Below are positions 13,987 through 22,830 of a stretch of 64,000 nt of DNA, in pieces. Position numbers and translations under genes: made by a program. Numbering within the stretch: the stretch's first letter is position 1; the number at the start of each line of letters is the position of its first letter. A model generated the notes under the pieces. The model did not search any database, was not told the origin of the DNA, and worked only from the letters and a program-made list of their open reading frames with translations. Source of the DNA: Lysobacter enzymogenes (GTDB taxonomy: Bacteria > Pseudomonadota > Gammaproteobacteria > Xanthomonadales > Xanthomonadaceae); contig NZ_CP067395.1 in assembly GCF_017355525.1 (NCBI RefSeq), forward strand, positions 4,743,001-4,807,000, written 5' to 3'.

Positions 13987-15291
13987 TTAGTCGGGCAGCA
14001 CCATCGACACGCACAGGCCGCCGTCTTCGCGGTTCAGCAGGGCGATGCGCCCGCCGTGCGCTTCGGCGATCTCGCGCGCCAGCGCCAGGCCCAGGCCGGT
14101 GCCGTTGCGCTTGGTCGAATAGAACGGCAGCAGCGCGTTGGCCAGCACCGCGTCGTTCATGCCGGTGCCGCGGTCGAGCACGTCGATGCGCCAGGCGTCG
14201 GGCGCGCGCCGCAGTTGCAGGCGCACTTCCTCGGGCGGCGAACCGGACTCGTGCGCGTTCTTGAGCAGGTTGATGAGGCTCTGCTCCAGCTGCGCCGCGT
14301 CGACCCGGCCGATCGCGTCGGCGGCCACGCCGTCGTAGGCGAACTCGACCTGGCTGCGCAACTGCTGGATGAAGCGCGACCACTCCACCGGCTGCAGGCG
14401 CGGCGCCGGCAGCTTGGCGAAGCGCGCGTAGTCGCGGATGAAGCCTTCCAGGTGGCGCGCGCGTTCCTCGATGGTGTTCAGCGCGATCGGCAGGCGTTCG
14501 TGCTGGCCGCGGCGCAGCAGTTCGGCGCCGGAGTGGGCGAGCGATGCGATCGGCGCCAGCGAGTTGTTGAGCTCGTGGCTGATGACCCGGATGACTTTCT
14601 TCCAGGTCTGCACTTCCTGCCGGCGCAGCTCGGCGGTGAGCTGGCGCAGCAGCACCAGTTCGTGGGCGCGGCCGTTGAGGCGGAAGATGCGCCGCGAGAG
14701 GTGGTAGATCTCCTCGTTCTCGACGTCGCCGACGCTGAACATGCCGTCGCCGCCGCGTTCGAAGGCTTCGCGCATCGGCGTCGGCGCGAGCTGCATGATC
14801 TCGGCGAAATCCTGGCCTTCCAGGCGCCGGCCTTCGCCGAGCAGCTTGCGCGCGGCCAGATTGCCGAGCACCACGTGCCGCGCCGGATCCACCAGCAGCA
14901 TCGCCACCGGCGTGTTCTGCACCATCGTGTCGAGCAGCAGTTCGCGCTGGACCAGGTTCAGGCGCTGCTCGCGCAGGGTGTCTCCGAGCTTGTTGTGGCT
15001 GGCGACCAGTTCGCCGAGGTCGCCCTTGCCGTTCCAGTTGAAGCTGAAGGAGTAATCGCCGTCGCGATAGCTCGCCACCGAACCGGCGAGCGCGCGGAAC
15101 AGCGAGTTCATCGGCGCGAACAGGCGCGACACGTGATACAGCAGCAACGGCGCCAGCGCCGCGACCACGATCGGCAGCGCCAGCCAGCGCGGGCGCAGAT
15201 AGTCCGCGAGCCACAAGGTCGCGGCCGCGCCCGCGGCCAGGTAGGCCAGGGCGACCGCGCCGAAGGTCAGACTCAAGGGCAGGCGGCGCAT
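13987..15291 (-). CDS. Sensor histidine kinase, NtrY/NtrB-like
   Basis: 434 residues. Two N-terminal transmembrane helices (about 5-28 and 37-54) are followed by a HAMP-like stretch, a PAS-like domain (about 110-215), a HisKA domain with VISHELNNSLAPIASL (phospho-acceptor H239) and a HATPase domain with LINLLKNAHESG, DRGTGMND and GTGLGLALAREI. It has almost no periplasmic loop, so it probably senses a membrane or cytoplasmic signal. It starts 10 bases after its cognate regulator gene, forming a two-gene operon transcribed leftwards. Confidence 0.9.
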   Translation of the reverse strand: MRRLPLSLTFGAVALAYLAAGAAATLWLADYLRPRWLALPIVVAALAPLLLYHVSRLFAPMNSLFRALAGSVASYRDGDYSFSFNWNGKGDLGELVASHNKLGDTLREQRLNLVQRELLLDTMVQNTPVAMLLVDPARHVVLGNLAARKLLGEGRRLEGQDFAEIMQLAPTPMREAFERGGDGMFSVGDVENEEIYHLSRRIFRLNGRAHELVLLRQLTAELRRQEVQTWKKVIRVISHELNNSLAPIASLAHSGAELLRRGQHERLPIALNTIEERARHLEGFIRDYARFAKLPAPRLQPVEWSRFIQQLRSQVEFAYDGVAADAIGRVDAAQLEQSLINLLKNAHESGSPPEEVRLQLRRAPDAWRIDVLDRGTGMNDAVLANALLPFYSTKRNGTGLGLALAREIAEAHGGRIALLNREDGGLCVSMVLPD

Positions 15292-15301
15292 GCTCGCGTC
15301 C

Positions 15302-16675
15302 TCAGTCGCGTTTGATGCCGAGCCGGTCCAGGCGCCGGTACAGCGCCTGTCGCGACAGTCCCAGTTCGCTGGCGGCCTGCGCCAGCACGCCGCCGGCGCG
15401 CTCGATCGCCGCTTCGATCGCGGCGCGGTCGGGCTCGTCGCCGCCGGATGGCGCGGCCGCCGCGGCCGCGGCCGCCGCCGCGGGCGGCGCCGGCAGGCCG
15501 AGGTCGGCCGCGGCGATGGTGTCGCCGCGCGCCAGCAGCGCGGCGCGCTGCAAGGTGTTGCGCAGTTCGCGCACGTTGCCGGGCCAGGCGTGCGCGAGCA
15601 ACGCGCGCTCGGCGTCCTCGCCCAGGCGCTTGCCGGCGCCGAGCGCGCTGTCGGCGAGGAAATGGCGCGCCAGCGGCAGCACGTCGTCGCGGCGCTCGCC
15701 CAGCGGCGGCAGCTGGATCTGGATGGTGTTGAGGCGGTAGTACAAGTCTTCGCGGAAGCGCCCGTCGCGGATCATCGCCGACAGATCGGCGTTGGTCGCG
15801 CTGATGACCCGCACCTTGACCTGACGCTCGCGGTTCGAGCCCAGCCGTTCGAAGCGCCCGGTTTCCAGCACCCGCAGCAGCTTCATCTGCCCGGCCGGCG
15901 GCAGGTTGCCGATTTCGTCGAGGAACAAGGTGCCGCCGTCGGCGGCTTCGAACTTGCCTTCGCGCATCTTGTTGGCGCCGGTGTAGGCGCCCGCATCGGC
16001 GCCGAACAGTTCGGCTTCGATCAGCTCGGTCGGCAACGCGCCGCAGTTCAAGGTCACGAACGGGCCGGCCGCGACCGCGGAGTTGGCCTGGACGATTTCG
16101 GCGATCTTTTCCTTGCCGGCGCCGTTCGGGCCGACGATCAGCACCGGCACGTCGGCGCGGGCGACGTGGCAGGCCAGCTCCACCACCCGGGTCATCGGTT
16201 CGGACGCGAACACCAGCCCGCGCAGGTCGTAGCGCGCGTCGAGCTCGCGGCGCGCGCGCCGGCGCTGCTCGTGCAGGCGGTTGACCTCGCGCGCGCTGTC
16301 GCCGAGTTCGAGCAGGTTCTCCACGCTGGCGAGCAGCTTCTGGTCGTCCCAGGGCTTGGCCAGGTAATCGGCGGCGCCGGACTTGGCCAGGTCGACCGCG
16401 GTGTCCAGGTGGGTCCAGGCGGTCAGCAGGATGATCGGCAGGTCGGGGTGGCGCGCGCGGATCGCGCGGAACAGCGCCACGCCTTCCTGGCCCGAGGTGG
16501 TGTCGGCGGTGAAGTTCATGTCCTGCAGCACCAGGCCCACGTCTTCGCGCGACAGCGTCTCCAGGCCCTGCTCGGGAGACTGCGCGGTCAGCACGCGGAT
16601 CTCGCGCAGGCCGAACAGCAGATCGAGCGCGGTGGCGACCGCGGGGTTGTCGTCGATGACCAGAACGGTGCGCAT
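15302..16675 (-). CDS. Sigma-54-dependent NtrC-family response regulator
   Basis: 457 residues. A receiver domain (1 to about 120; acidic DD at 8-9, phospho-acceptor D52 in VLQDMNF, conserved K in YLAKPW) is followed by an AAA+ sigma-54 activation domain with Walker A GPNGAGKE, the sigma-54 contact loop as GAYTGA, Walker [11 protein letters not shown] and the [11 protein letters not shown] segment. An Ala-rich linker leads to a Fis-type helix-turn-helix ([14 protein letters not shown]). The likely target is the sigma-54 promoter at 24148-24165 before the MacAB-like exporter. The Phe-to-Tyr change in GAFTGA is a known tolerated variant. Confidence 0.92.
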   Translation of the reverse strand: MRTVLVIDDNPAVATALDLLFGLREIRVLTAQSPEQGLETLSREDVGLVLQDMNFTADTTSGQEGVALFRAIRARHPDLPIILLTAWTHLDTAVDLAKSGAADYLAKPWDDQKLLASVENLLELGDSAREVNRLHEQRRRARRELDARYDLRGLVFASEPMTRVVELACHVARADVPVLIVGPNGAGKEKIAEIVQANSAVAAGPFVTLNCGALPTELIEAELFGADAGAYTGANKMREGKFEAADGGTLFLDEIGNLPPAGQMKLLRVLETGRFERLGSNRERQVKVRVISATNADLSAMIRDGRFREDLYYRLNTIQIQLPPLGERRDDVLPLARHFLADSALGAGKRLGEDAERALLAHAWPGNVRELRNTLQRAALLARGDTIAAADLGLPAPPAAAAAAAAAAPSGGDEPDRAAIEAAIERAGGVLAQAASELGLSRQALYRRLDRLGIKRD

Positions 16676-16935
16676 GGAAGGCCGGCAGCGGGGGGAGATG
16701 CGGAAAGCGCGGGACGGTTCGCGGTTTCCAGGTGCCGAGTATGCCAGCGCGGGTTGCGGCGGGCGTAGGGCGGGAGTCGGGGGCGGCGCGGCCGGGCGGG
16801 GAGGGCGAAGGTCGAGGCGGGGTCCGGCTTTTGCCGGAACGACGGCGGGCGGGGTGTGGCGTCGGGGGCGACGGCGGGGTCGCGTCGCTTCGGTCGGAAG
16901 CGGCGCGCGCTCGGCGGAACGCGCGCCGCGCCGGT
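16676..16935. other. GC-rich intergenic region upstream of the two-component operon
   Basis: About 260 bases, very G-rich on the plus strand from 16740 to 16900, with a small hairpin ccggcttttgccgg near 16828. It should contain the promoter of the regulator/kinase operon; no clear -10/-35 or sigma-54 site is visible. Confidence 0.35.
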
Positions 16936-18789
16936 TCACTTCGCCGCTGCGCCGCCGCCGGCCGCGACCGAGGCGATCCACTCGTCGACCCGCGCTTCCA
17001 GCTCGCTCAGCGGCAACGCGCCGCCGCCGAGCACGCGGTCGTGGAAGGCGCGCACGTCGAACTTGGCGCCGAGCTGGTCCTGCGCCCGCGCGCGCAGCTC
17101 GCGGATCTTGAGCTGGCCGACCTTGTAGGCCAGGGCCTGGCCCGGCCAGGCGATGTAGCGGTCGGCTTCGGCCTGGATGTTGGGCTCCTCCATGTCGGAG
17201 TGGTCGCGCATCCACTGCACCATCTGATCGCGGCTCCAGCGCTTGTAGTGCACGCCGGTGTCCAGGACCAGGCGGTTGGCGCGGATCAGTTCCTGCGAGA
17301 GCCGGCCGAAATCGCTGTACGGATCCTGATAGAACCCCACTTCCTTGCCGAGTTCTTCCGAGTACAGGCCCCAGCCCTCGATGAAGGCGAGCTGGCCGAG
17401 CAGGGTGCGGAACTTCGGCAGCGCCGGCAGTTCGCGGGCGATGGTCATCTGCAAGTGATGGCCGGGCACGCCTTCGTGGTAGGCCACCGCTTCGACCGTG
17501 GTCAGCAGGCGCTTTTCCGGCTCGCCGGTGTTGACCGTAATCAGGCCCGGGCGCTTGCCGTCGGGCGTGCCGGCCATGTACTGCGCCGCCGAGGCTTCCT
17601 TCTCGCGCCAGGTTTCCACCGCCTGCACCTGCACCTTGGCCTTGGGCAGGGTGCCGAACAACTGCGGCAGCTTGGTTTCCATCTGCGCAAGGTACTTGCG
17701 GTATTCCTCGAGCAGTTGCTCGCGCGAGCTGGCGTGGCGCTTGGGATCGGCGGCGACCGCGTCGCGCATCGCCTTCAGGCTGGCATAGCCCAGGCGCTGG
17801 GCGATCTCGCTTTGCGCCTTTTCGATCCGCGCCACTTCGCTGAGGCCGAGCTGGTGGATCCGCTCCGGCGACTCGGTCGTGGTGGTGTACTGCTCGATCG
17901 CGTAACGGTACAGCGCCTCGCCGTTCGGCAGCGACCACACGCCGTATTCCTTGCGGCCGTGCGGCGCGTAGTCCTTGCGCACGAAGTCGGCGAGCTTGCG
18001 CAGCGCCGGGCGCACTTCGCCGTCGACCGCGGCGACGATCTCGCGGCGCAGGCGCTCGCGTTCGGCGGCCGGCACCGAATCGGGGAATTTCTTCAGCGAG
18101 GCGGCGAAGACGTTGTCCGCGCCGGCTGCGGCGGCGAGGTTGTCGCACTGCGAGGCGACCTTCTCCAACAGATAGGACGGCTGCATCAGCCCGTCCTTCA
18201 TGCCCTGGCGGGCGACGCCTTCGACCTGATCGAGCAGCTTGGGCAGGCTGTGCAGGCGCTTGAGGTAGTCGTCGTACTGGCGCGTGTCGTTGAACGGGAA
18301 CGCGCTGACCAGGGCGGTGAGGTTGAGGTGCACGCCGACGAACTGGTCCAGCGGCATCTCCTGGGTCTTGAGTTCGTAGCCGCGCAGCGAGGTCTTGAGC
18401 CACTGCACCATCAGCCGCTGGTTGAGCCGGTCGGCTTCGGGAAAACCGCGGGTGTCGACCGCCTCGAACCGCGTCAGCATGGCCTGCTGGGCCTTGCGCA
18501 TGCGCTCGGCGCCGGCCAGCGAGTAGTCCGACCAAGCGTCGTTGTAGCGATAGTCGCCGAAGAAGCTGGCCTGCTCGGGCAGCAGCCGCATCAACTCCTC
18601 CCATTGCTGGTCGAGCTGGGCGTTGAACGCGGCGACGCGCTTGGCGACGTCGGCCGACGGCGCTTGCGGCGCGGCGGGCGCCGCGGCGGCGAGCGCGGGC
18701 AGCGCCGGCGTCGCGGCCAGCGCGGCCGCGAGCAGGGCGACGCGCAGCGCCGGACGCAGGGTGCGCAGGGGGAAGCTCGATTTCTTCAT
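16936..18789 (-). CDS. Secreted DUF885 family protein (putative zinc-dependent peptidase)
   Basis: 617 residues. An N-terminal signal peptide (MKKSSFPLRTLRPALRVALL and Ala-rich segment, probable cleavage near 35) precedes a mostly helical domain. The sequence YHEGVPGHHLQM (HEGVPGHH about 438-445) and EGWGLYSEELGKEVG resemble the metal-binding motif pair of DUF885 proteins, which look like HExxH metallopeptidases. It lies between the two-component genes and the ABC exporter and is transcribed in the same direction, so it may belong to the same response. A peptidase activity is inferred only. Confidence 0.8.
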   Translation of the reverse strand: MKKSSFPLRTLRPALRVALLAAALAATPALPALAAAAPAAPQAPSADVAKRVAAFNAQLDQQWEELMRLLPEQASFFGDYRYNDAWSDYSLAGAERMRKAQQAMLTRFEAVDTRGFPEADRLNQRLMVQWLKTSLRGYELKTQEMPLDQFVGVHLNLTALVSAFPFNDTRQYDDYLKRLHSLPKLLDQVEGVARQGMKDGLMQPSYLLEKVASQCDNLAAAAGADNVFAASLKKFPDSVPAAERERLRREIVAAVDGEVRPALRKLADFVRKDYAPHGRKEYGVWSLPNGEALYRYAIEQYTTTTESPERIHQLGLSEVARIEKAQSEIAQRLGYASLKAMRDAVAADPKRHASSREQLLEEYRKYLAQMETKLPQLFGTLPKAKVQVQAVETWREKEASAAQYMAGTPDGKRPGLITVNTGEPEKRLLTTVEAVAYHEGVPGHHLQMTIARELPALPKFRTLLGQLAFIEGWGLYSEELGKEVGFYQDPYSDFGRLSQELIRANRLVLDTGVHYKRWSRDQMVQWMRDHSDMEEPNIQAEADRYIAWPGQALAYKVGQLKIRELRARAQDQLGAKFDVRAFHDRVLGGGALPLSELEARVDEWIASVAAGGGAAAK

Positions 18790-19093
18790 GGACGACTCCG
18801 TGGCGGTGAGGCGGGGCGCGCGCCGGGCGCGGCGTCCCGGGCCGTCCGGCGCGGGCGCCGGACGGAGCGGTGGCAACGTGGGATGCGGATCGTCGCGAGC
18901 ATGCCGCAAGCCCGCGTGCGACACCGCTGACGAATGCAAGGCTGGGCGGATGACTCGGGTCAGCCGCGTTCGCCGGCGGGTCGTAACCCCTGATACGGCG
19001 AACGCGGTTGCGGTTGCATTGTGCGTCCGTGCCGCGCGCTGCGTGCTTATGTCGCGCGCTGAGCGCTGCGTGCTTATATCGCGCGCTGCGCGC
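18790..19093. other. Intergenic region upstream of the DUF885 gene
   Basis: About 300 bases. The right part holds a short direct-repeat tract (19034-19102); the left part should contain the DUF885 promoter and leader. No RNA gene is seen. Confidence 0.4.
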
Positions 19094-19102
19094 TTATGCC
19101 GC
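19034..19102. repeat. Short direct repeats (cgcgcgctgcgtgcttat units)
   Basis: Three to four near-copies of a unit built on gcgcgctgcgtgcttat[ag]t follow one another, with one copy extended by gagcgctg. The last unit runs into the stop codon of the permease gene ending at 19094. It looks like slippage-generated sequence and could alter the permease C terminus. Confidence 0.7.
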
Positions 19103-20320
19103 GCGCGTGGCCAGCGCCGGCGGCACCATCGCCGCGCGCCGGGCCGGGCCGTACACCGCCACCTGCCCGAGCAGCCACAGGCTCAGCGCGCCCAGCGGCA
19201 GGTACAACGCCGGCAGCCGCGGCAACTCGTAGTACTTCATCAGCAACAGGTTGATCGCGAACGCCATGACCATGCCCAGGACGATGCCGATCGCGGTCAG
19301 CAGGAAGTTCTCGGTCTGGAAATAGCGCAGGATCTGCCCGCGGGTGGCGCCGAGCGCGCGGCGCACGCCGATCTGCTTGGTGCGCTGCTGCACCCAGAAG
19401 CTGGCCAGGCCGACGATGCCGAGCGCGGTGACGATCAGCAACGCGATGCACACCGCGCCGAGCAGCCACACCATCGCGCGGTCGGTGCGGTTGAACTCCT
19501 CGGCCATCGCTTCGACGGTCTTGTTGTCCTTGCTCAGGATGCGCTGCGGACCGAGCTTGGACAGCGTCTCGCCGGCGGCCTTCAGCACTTCGTCGCGCCG
19601 CGCCGGATCGGTGACCCGCAGCAGGTAGATGCCGTTGTTGTAGTCGGCGCGGGTCGGGTAGATCACCGAATAATCCGCCGAGGCCGGGCCGTTGAACTCG
19701 TTCGGCCGCAACAGGTGCTCGACCACGCCGATCACCCGCCGGCCATCGCTGTCGCCGGTATAGAACGGACGGCCGAGCGGATCCTGGCCCGGGAACAGCT
19801 TGTCGGCCAGGGCCTTGCTGATGATCGCCACCGGGACCGGCGCCGCGCCGGGCTTGAGCCGCTCCGACAGCGGCACGATTTCGTCCTCGCGGAAGTTGCG
19901 CCCGGCGATCAGCTTCAGGCCCAGGCTTTCCAGCAACTGGGTCTCGCCGTAGTTGACGCCGACGCTGGCGGTTTCCAACTGCTGGTTCGGCTTCGGGCCG
20001 ACGCCGGAATTCCACGCCGAATCGCCGTAGCGCACCTGGTTGGAGATCGTGGCCGAGCGCACGCCCGGCAGCGCACGCAGCGCGGCCAGGTCGCTGCGGG
20101 TCAGCGCATCGGCGTCCTTGTTGGTGCTGATGTCGCTGATGCGCAGCGCCACCAGTTCGTTTTCGACCATGCCGCTGGGCCGTTGCAGGCGCGCGACCCG
20201 GTTCTGGATCAGGAACAGCGCGTTGCAGATGATCGCGCAGGTCAGCGCGACTTCGAACACGATCAATGCGGCGGCGGTCTTGTGGCGGCGCAAGGTGGTC
20301 AGGATCGGACGGATGTCCAT
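19094..20320 (-). CDS. ABC transporter permease, MacB/FtsX-like (second permease)
   Basis: 408 residues. It has one N-terminal transmembrane helix (about 18-40), a periplasmic MacB-type domain and three C-terminal helices forming the FtsX core, with the typical TKQIGVRRALGATRGQILRYF segment before the last helices. With the gene at 20328 it would form a heterodimeric exporter driven by the ATPase at 21667. Starts seven bases after the stop of the first permease. The C terminus runs into a direct-repeat tract. Confidence 0.88.
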   Translation of the reverse strand: MDIRPILTTLRRHKTAAALIVFEVALTCAIICNALFLIQNRVARLQRPSGMVENELVALRISDISTNKDADALTRSDLAALRALPGVRSATISNQVRYGDSAWNSGVGPKPNQQLETASVGVNYGETQLLESLGLKLIAGRNFREDEIVPLSERLKPGAAPVPVAIISKALADKLFPGQDPLGRPFYTGDSDGRRVIGVVEHLLRPNEFNGPASADYSVIYPTRADYNNGIYLLRVTDPARRDEVLKAAGETLSKLGPQRILSKDNKTVEAMAEEFNRTDRAMVWLLGAVCIALLIVTALGIVGLASFWVQQRTKQIGVRRALGATRGQILRYFQTENFLLTAIGIVLGMVMAFAINLLLMKYYELPRLPALYLPLGALSLWLLGQVAVYGPARRAAMVPPALATRAA

Positions 20321-20327
20321 GGTGGCC

Positions 20328-21656
20328 TCACTGGCTCTTGAGCTGGATGGCGGGCGTCACCTGGCAGGCGCGCCAGGCCGGCAACAGGCCGGCCAGCACG
20401 CTGGCGGCGACGGCCAGGGCGAAGGTGGTGGCGAGCATGGCCGGGTCCAGCCGCGCCAGCGCGGCGTAGCCGACCGACTGCTGGCGCACCGCCCACAGGC
20501 CGAACTGCGCCAGCAGCAGGCCGAGCAAACCGCCGGCCAGGCCGATGCTGCCGGCTTCGACCAGGCACTGGGCGAAGATCGCGCGCTTGGTCGCGCCGAG
20601 CGCGCGGCGCACGCCGATCTCGCCGGAGCGGCGCAGGAACTTGGCCAGCAACAGGCCGACGGTGTTGAGCAGGCACACGGCGAGGAAGCCGAACGCCAGC
20701 CACATCTGCAGGCGCACGTCGGCCGGCACCACCCGCTTGTAGTCCAGCCATTCCATCACGCTGTCGAGCTTGGGCGAGGTCGGGCGCACATAGACCCCGG
20801 CGCTGCGCTGCTGGGCGACGTAGTTGTCCAGATACTGGCGGTATGCGGCGGCTTTCTGCGGCGTGTTCAACTCCACCCAGTACTGCATCCAGATGCACTT
20901 GGCGTTCGCGTCGCGGGTGCCCTCGGGCAGGCTGCTGCTGTCGTCCCAGCAGCTGATGCTGCCCTGCGGGCTCATGCGCATGTCGCGCGAGCTGCTGAAC
21001 GGCACGAACAGCTGCTCGGGTTCGCCGAAGCCGCGGTCCACGGTGAGGTCGTAGAAATTCGGCTGCGGATGCCAGTCCTCGATCACGCCGATGACCCGCA
21101 GCTCGTAGTTGTCGGCCCAGATCGTCTTGCCGACGCTGTCGGCGCCGCCGAACAGACGCTCGTTGAGCTTCTTGCCGAGCACCGCCACGCGCGCGCGGCC
21201 GGCGTCTTCCTTGGCGGTCCACGGCGCGCCGTACTGGAACGGCACCTGGAACATCGGGAAGAAATCGGCCGAGGTGAAGCGCGAGTTCTGGCGGAACGCC
21301 GGCAGGTTGTCGCGGCGCGGCTCGACCGCGACGTTGCCGCTGGTCATCAGCGCCTGGCGGTCGGCGCGGGCGTCGCGCAGCAGCGCTTCGGCGTCGAAGC
21401 GCGACATGTTGTCCGGCGGTTCGTCGCCGGGGACGTAGCCGGTCATCGAACGCGGATCCAGGCGCGGCTGGAACAGGGTCTGGCTCTTGCCCGGCAAAGG
21501 ATCGCCGGACAGCACGTAGAACACGGTCAGGGTGGTCATCGCCGCGCCGATGCCGAGCGCGATGGCGAGCACCATCAGCGCGGTCAGCACCCGGTTGCGC
21601 TTGAAGCTGCGCATGGCGAGCTGCAGGTAATAGGCGAACTGGCTGTTGCCGGACAT
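20328..21656 (-). CDS. ABC transporter permease, MacB/FtsX-like (first permease)
   Basis: 442 residues with the same architecture as its neighbour: transmembrane helix at about 20-42, a large periplasmic domain, then three C-terminal helices with RRSGEIGVRRALGATKRAIF. The two permeases are diverged paralogues. The start lies 10 bases after the ATPase stop. MacB-type systems export peptides, toxins or antibiotics, or act mechanically on periplasmic substrates. Confidence 0.88.
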   Translation of the reverse strand: MSGNSQFAYYLQLAMRSFKRNRVLTALMVLAIALGIGAAMTTLTVFYVLSGDPLPGKSQTLFQPRLDPRSMTGYVPGDEPPDNMSRFDAEALLRDARADRQALMTSGNVAVEPRRDNLPAFRQNSRFTSADFFPMFQVPFQYGAPWTAKEDAGRARVAVLGKKLNERLFGGADSVGKTIWADNYELRVIGVIEDWHPQPNFYDLTVDRGFGEPEQLFVPFSSSRDMRMSPQGSISCWDDSSSLPEGTRDANAKCIWMQYWVELNTPQKAAAYRQYLDNYVAQQRSAGVYVRPTSPKLDSVMEWLDYKRVVPADVRLQMWLAFGFLAVCLLNTVGLLLAKFLRRSGEIGVRRALGATKRAIFAQCLVEAGSIGLAGGLLGLLLAQFGLWAVRQQSVGYAALARLDPAMLATTFALAVAASVLAGLLPAWRACQVTPAIQLKSQ

Positions 21657-21666
21657 GGGCGCGGCC

Positions 21667-22401
21667 TCAGGCGACGGTGGCGTCGGCCGCGGCGGTCGCG
21701 ATGCCGGCGGAGGGGCGGATCAGGCTCGCTTCGGCGCGCAGGTCGGTGGCCATGCCGTCGACGATGTGCACGTTGCGCTGCGCGCGCGCGGCCAGTTCCG
21801 GATCGTGGGTGACCATGACGATGGTGGTGCCCTGGCCGTTGATCTCCTCCAGCAGCTCCATGACCCCGCGCGCCATCTGCGAATCCAGGTTGCCGGTCGG
21901 TTCGTCGGCCAGCAGCAGGCGCGGCGAACCGGCCAGCGCGCGCGCGATCGCCGCGCGCTGCTGCTGGCCGCCGGACAGTTCGGTCGGGTAGTGGCGCATG
22001 CGCGAGCCCAGGCCCACTTGCGTCAGCGCCTGTTCGATGCGCTGGCGGCGCTCGGCCGCGGGCATGCGCCGGTAGCGCAGCGGCACGTCGCAGTTGTCGA
22101 ACAGGTTGAGGTCGGGAATCAGGTTGAAGCTCTGGAAGATGAAGCCGATCTTCTGGTTGCGCAGGCGCGAGCGCGCGTCGTCGGACAGGTCGCGCACGTC
22201 TTCGCCGTCGAGCTTGTATTCGCCGCCGGTGAAGGTCTCCAGCAGGCCGGCGATGTTGAGGAAGGTGGTCTTGCCCGAGCCCGAGGGGCCGGTCACGGCG
22301 ACGAACTCGCCGTCGCGCACGTGCAGATCCAGCGAACGCAGCGCGTGCGTCTCGACGAGTTCGGTGCGGTAGACCTTGGTGACCTGGCGCATCAGCAGCA
22401 T
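21667..22401 (-). CDS. ABC transporter ATP-binding protein, MacB/LolD-like
   Basis: 244 residues. Walker A GPSGSGKTTFLN at about 39-50, signature LSGGQQQRAAIARAL, Walker B LLLADEPTGNLD and the H-loop VTHD are intact; all point to the LolD/MacB subfamily. The ATG at 22401 follows AAGGA six bases upstream. It energises the two adjacent permeases. Confidence 0.93.
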   Translation of the reverse strand: MLLMRQVTKVYRTELVETHALRSLDLHVRDGEFVAVTGPSGSGKTTFLNIAGLLETFTGGEYKLDGEDVRDLSDDARSRLRNQKIGFIFQSFNLIPDLNLFDNCDVPLRYRRMPAAERRQRIEQALTQVGLGSRMRHYPTELSGGQQQRAAIARALAGSPRLLLADEPTGNLDSQMARGVMELLEEINGQGTTIVMVTHDPELAARAQRNVHIVDGMATDLRAEASLIRPSAGIATAAADATVA

Positions 22402-22417
22402 GGCGGTGTCCTTGGAG

Positions 22418-22456
22418 CGGGGATTGGGGATTCGGGATTGGAGATTGGAGATTCGC
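22418..22456. repeat. Tandem gggattNgg units (atp-gap repeat family, partial)
   Basis: The tract reads ggggattggggattcggg then attggagattggagattcg: five near-repeats of an 8-base word. The same word builds the arms of the three inverted repeats in the atp operon, but here there is no opposite arm. Confidence 0.6.
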
Positions 22457-22488
22457 AGCGCGGGTCGGCCGGAGCGGCGCGTCTATCC

Positions 22489-22579
22489 GGACGTCATCCC
22501 CGCGCAGGCGGGGATCCAGGGCTTCATCGCGACATGACGCTGAAGTCTCTGGATCCCCGCCTGCGCGGGGATGACGTCC
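22489..22579. repeat. REP-type palindromic element, copy 1 (ggacgtcatccccgc family)
   Basis: Outer arms ggacgtcatccccgcgcagg and cctgcgcggggatgacgtcc are perfect complements; inner arms ggatccag and ctggatcc continue the stem. The roughly 45-base centre (gcttcatcg...tgaagtctc) matches copy 2 at 43018-43102 in the reverse orientation. It lies between the small protein gene and the ATPase gene of the exporter operon. Confidence 0.9.
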
Positions 22580-22607
22580 GTGTGGGTGCGCGGCATCGCG
22601 ATGCGCC

Positions 22608-22826
22608 TCAACGCACCGAGAACAGCGGCAGCGCGATCGCGCTGGCGAAGCGCAGGCGCGAGGAACGCTTCGGCGCGTGGCTGGCGGCGTTGGCGCTGCC
22701 GGCGCGCTCGCCGGCGTCGGCGAAGTCGATCAGCTGGTGCAGGCGCAGCGGCACCGCGTCGGTCAGTTCCTGGGCGTTCCAGTGCGGGGCGAAGTCGTAG
22801 GCGTTGGCGGCGTTGAAGGCGTTCAT
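22608..22826 (-). CDS. 72-residue small protein in the ABC exporter operon
   Basis: The ORF begins MNAFNAANAYDFAPHWNAQE and ends FASAIALPLFSVR. The start is four bases after the adaptor stop codon, with GGAG about nine bases upstream, so it is very likely translated as the second gene of the operon. There is no signal peptide or Cys motif. I do not recognise the family. A small protein between an adaptor and an ATPase could be an exported peptide precursor or a regulator, which is inference from position only. Confidence 0.65.
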   Translation of the reverse strand: MNAFNAANAYDFAPHWNAQELTDAVPLRLHQLIDFADAGERAGSANAASHAPKRSSRLRFASAIALPLFSVR

Positions 22827-22830
22827 GGGT

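Noticed and set aside
16936..18789. M1-type (HExxH-x18-E) aminopeptidase
   Set aside because: The motif is HEGVPGHH without HExxH-x18-E spacing, as in DUF885.
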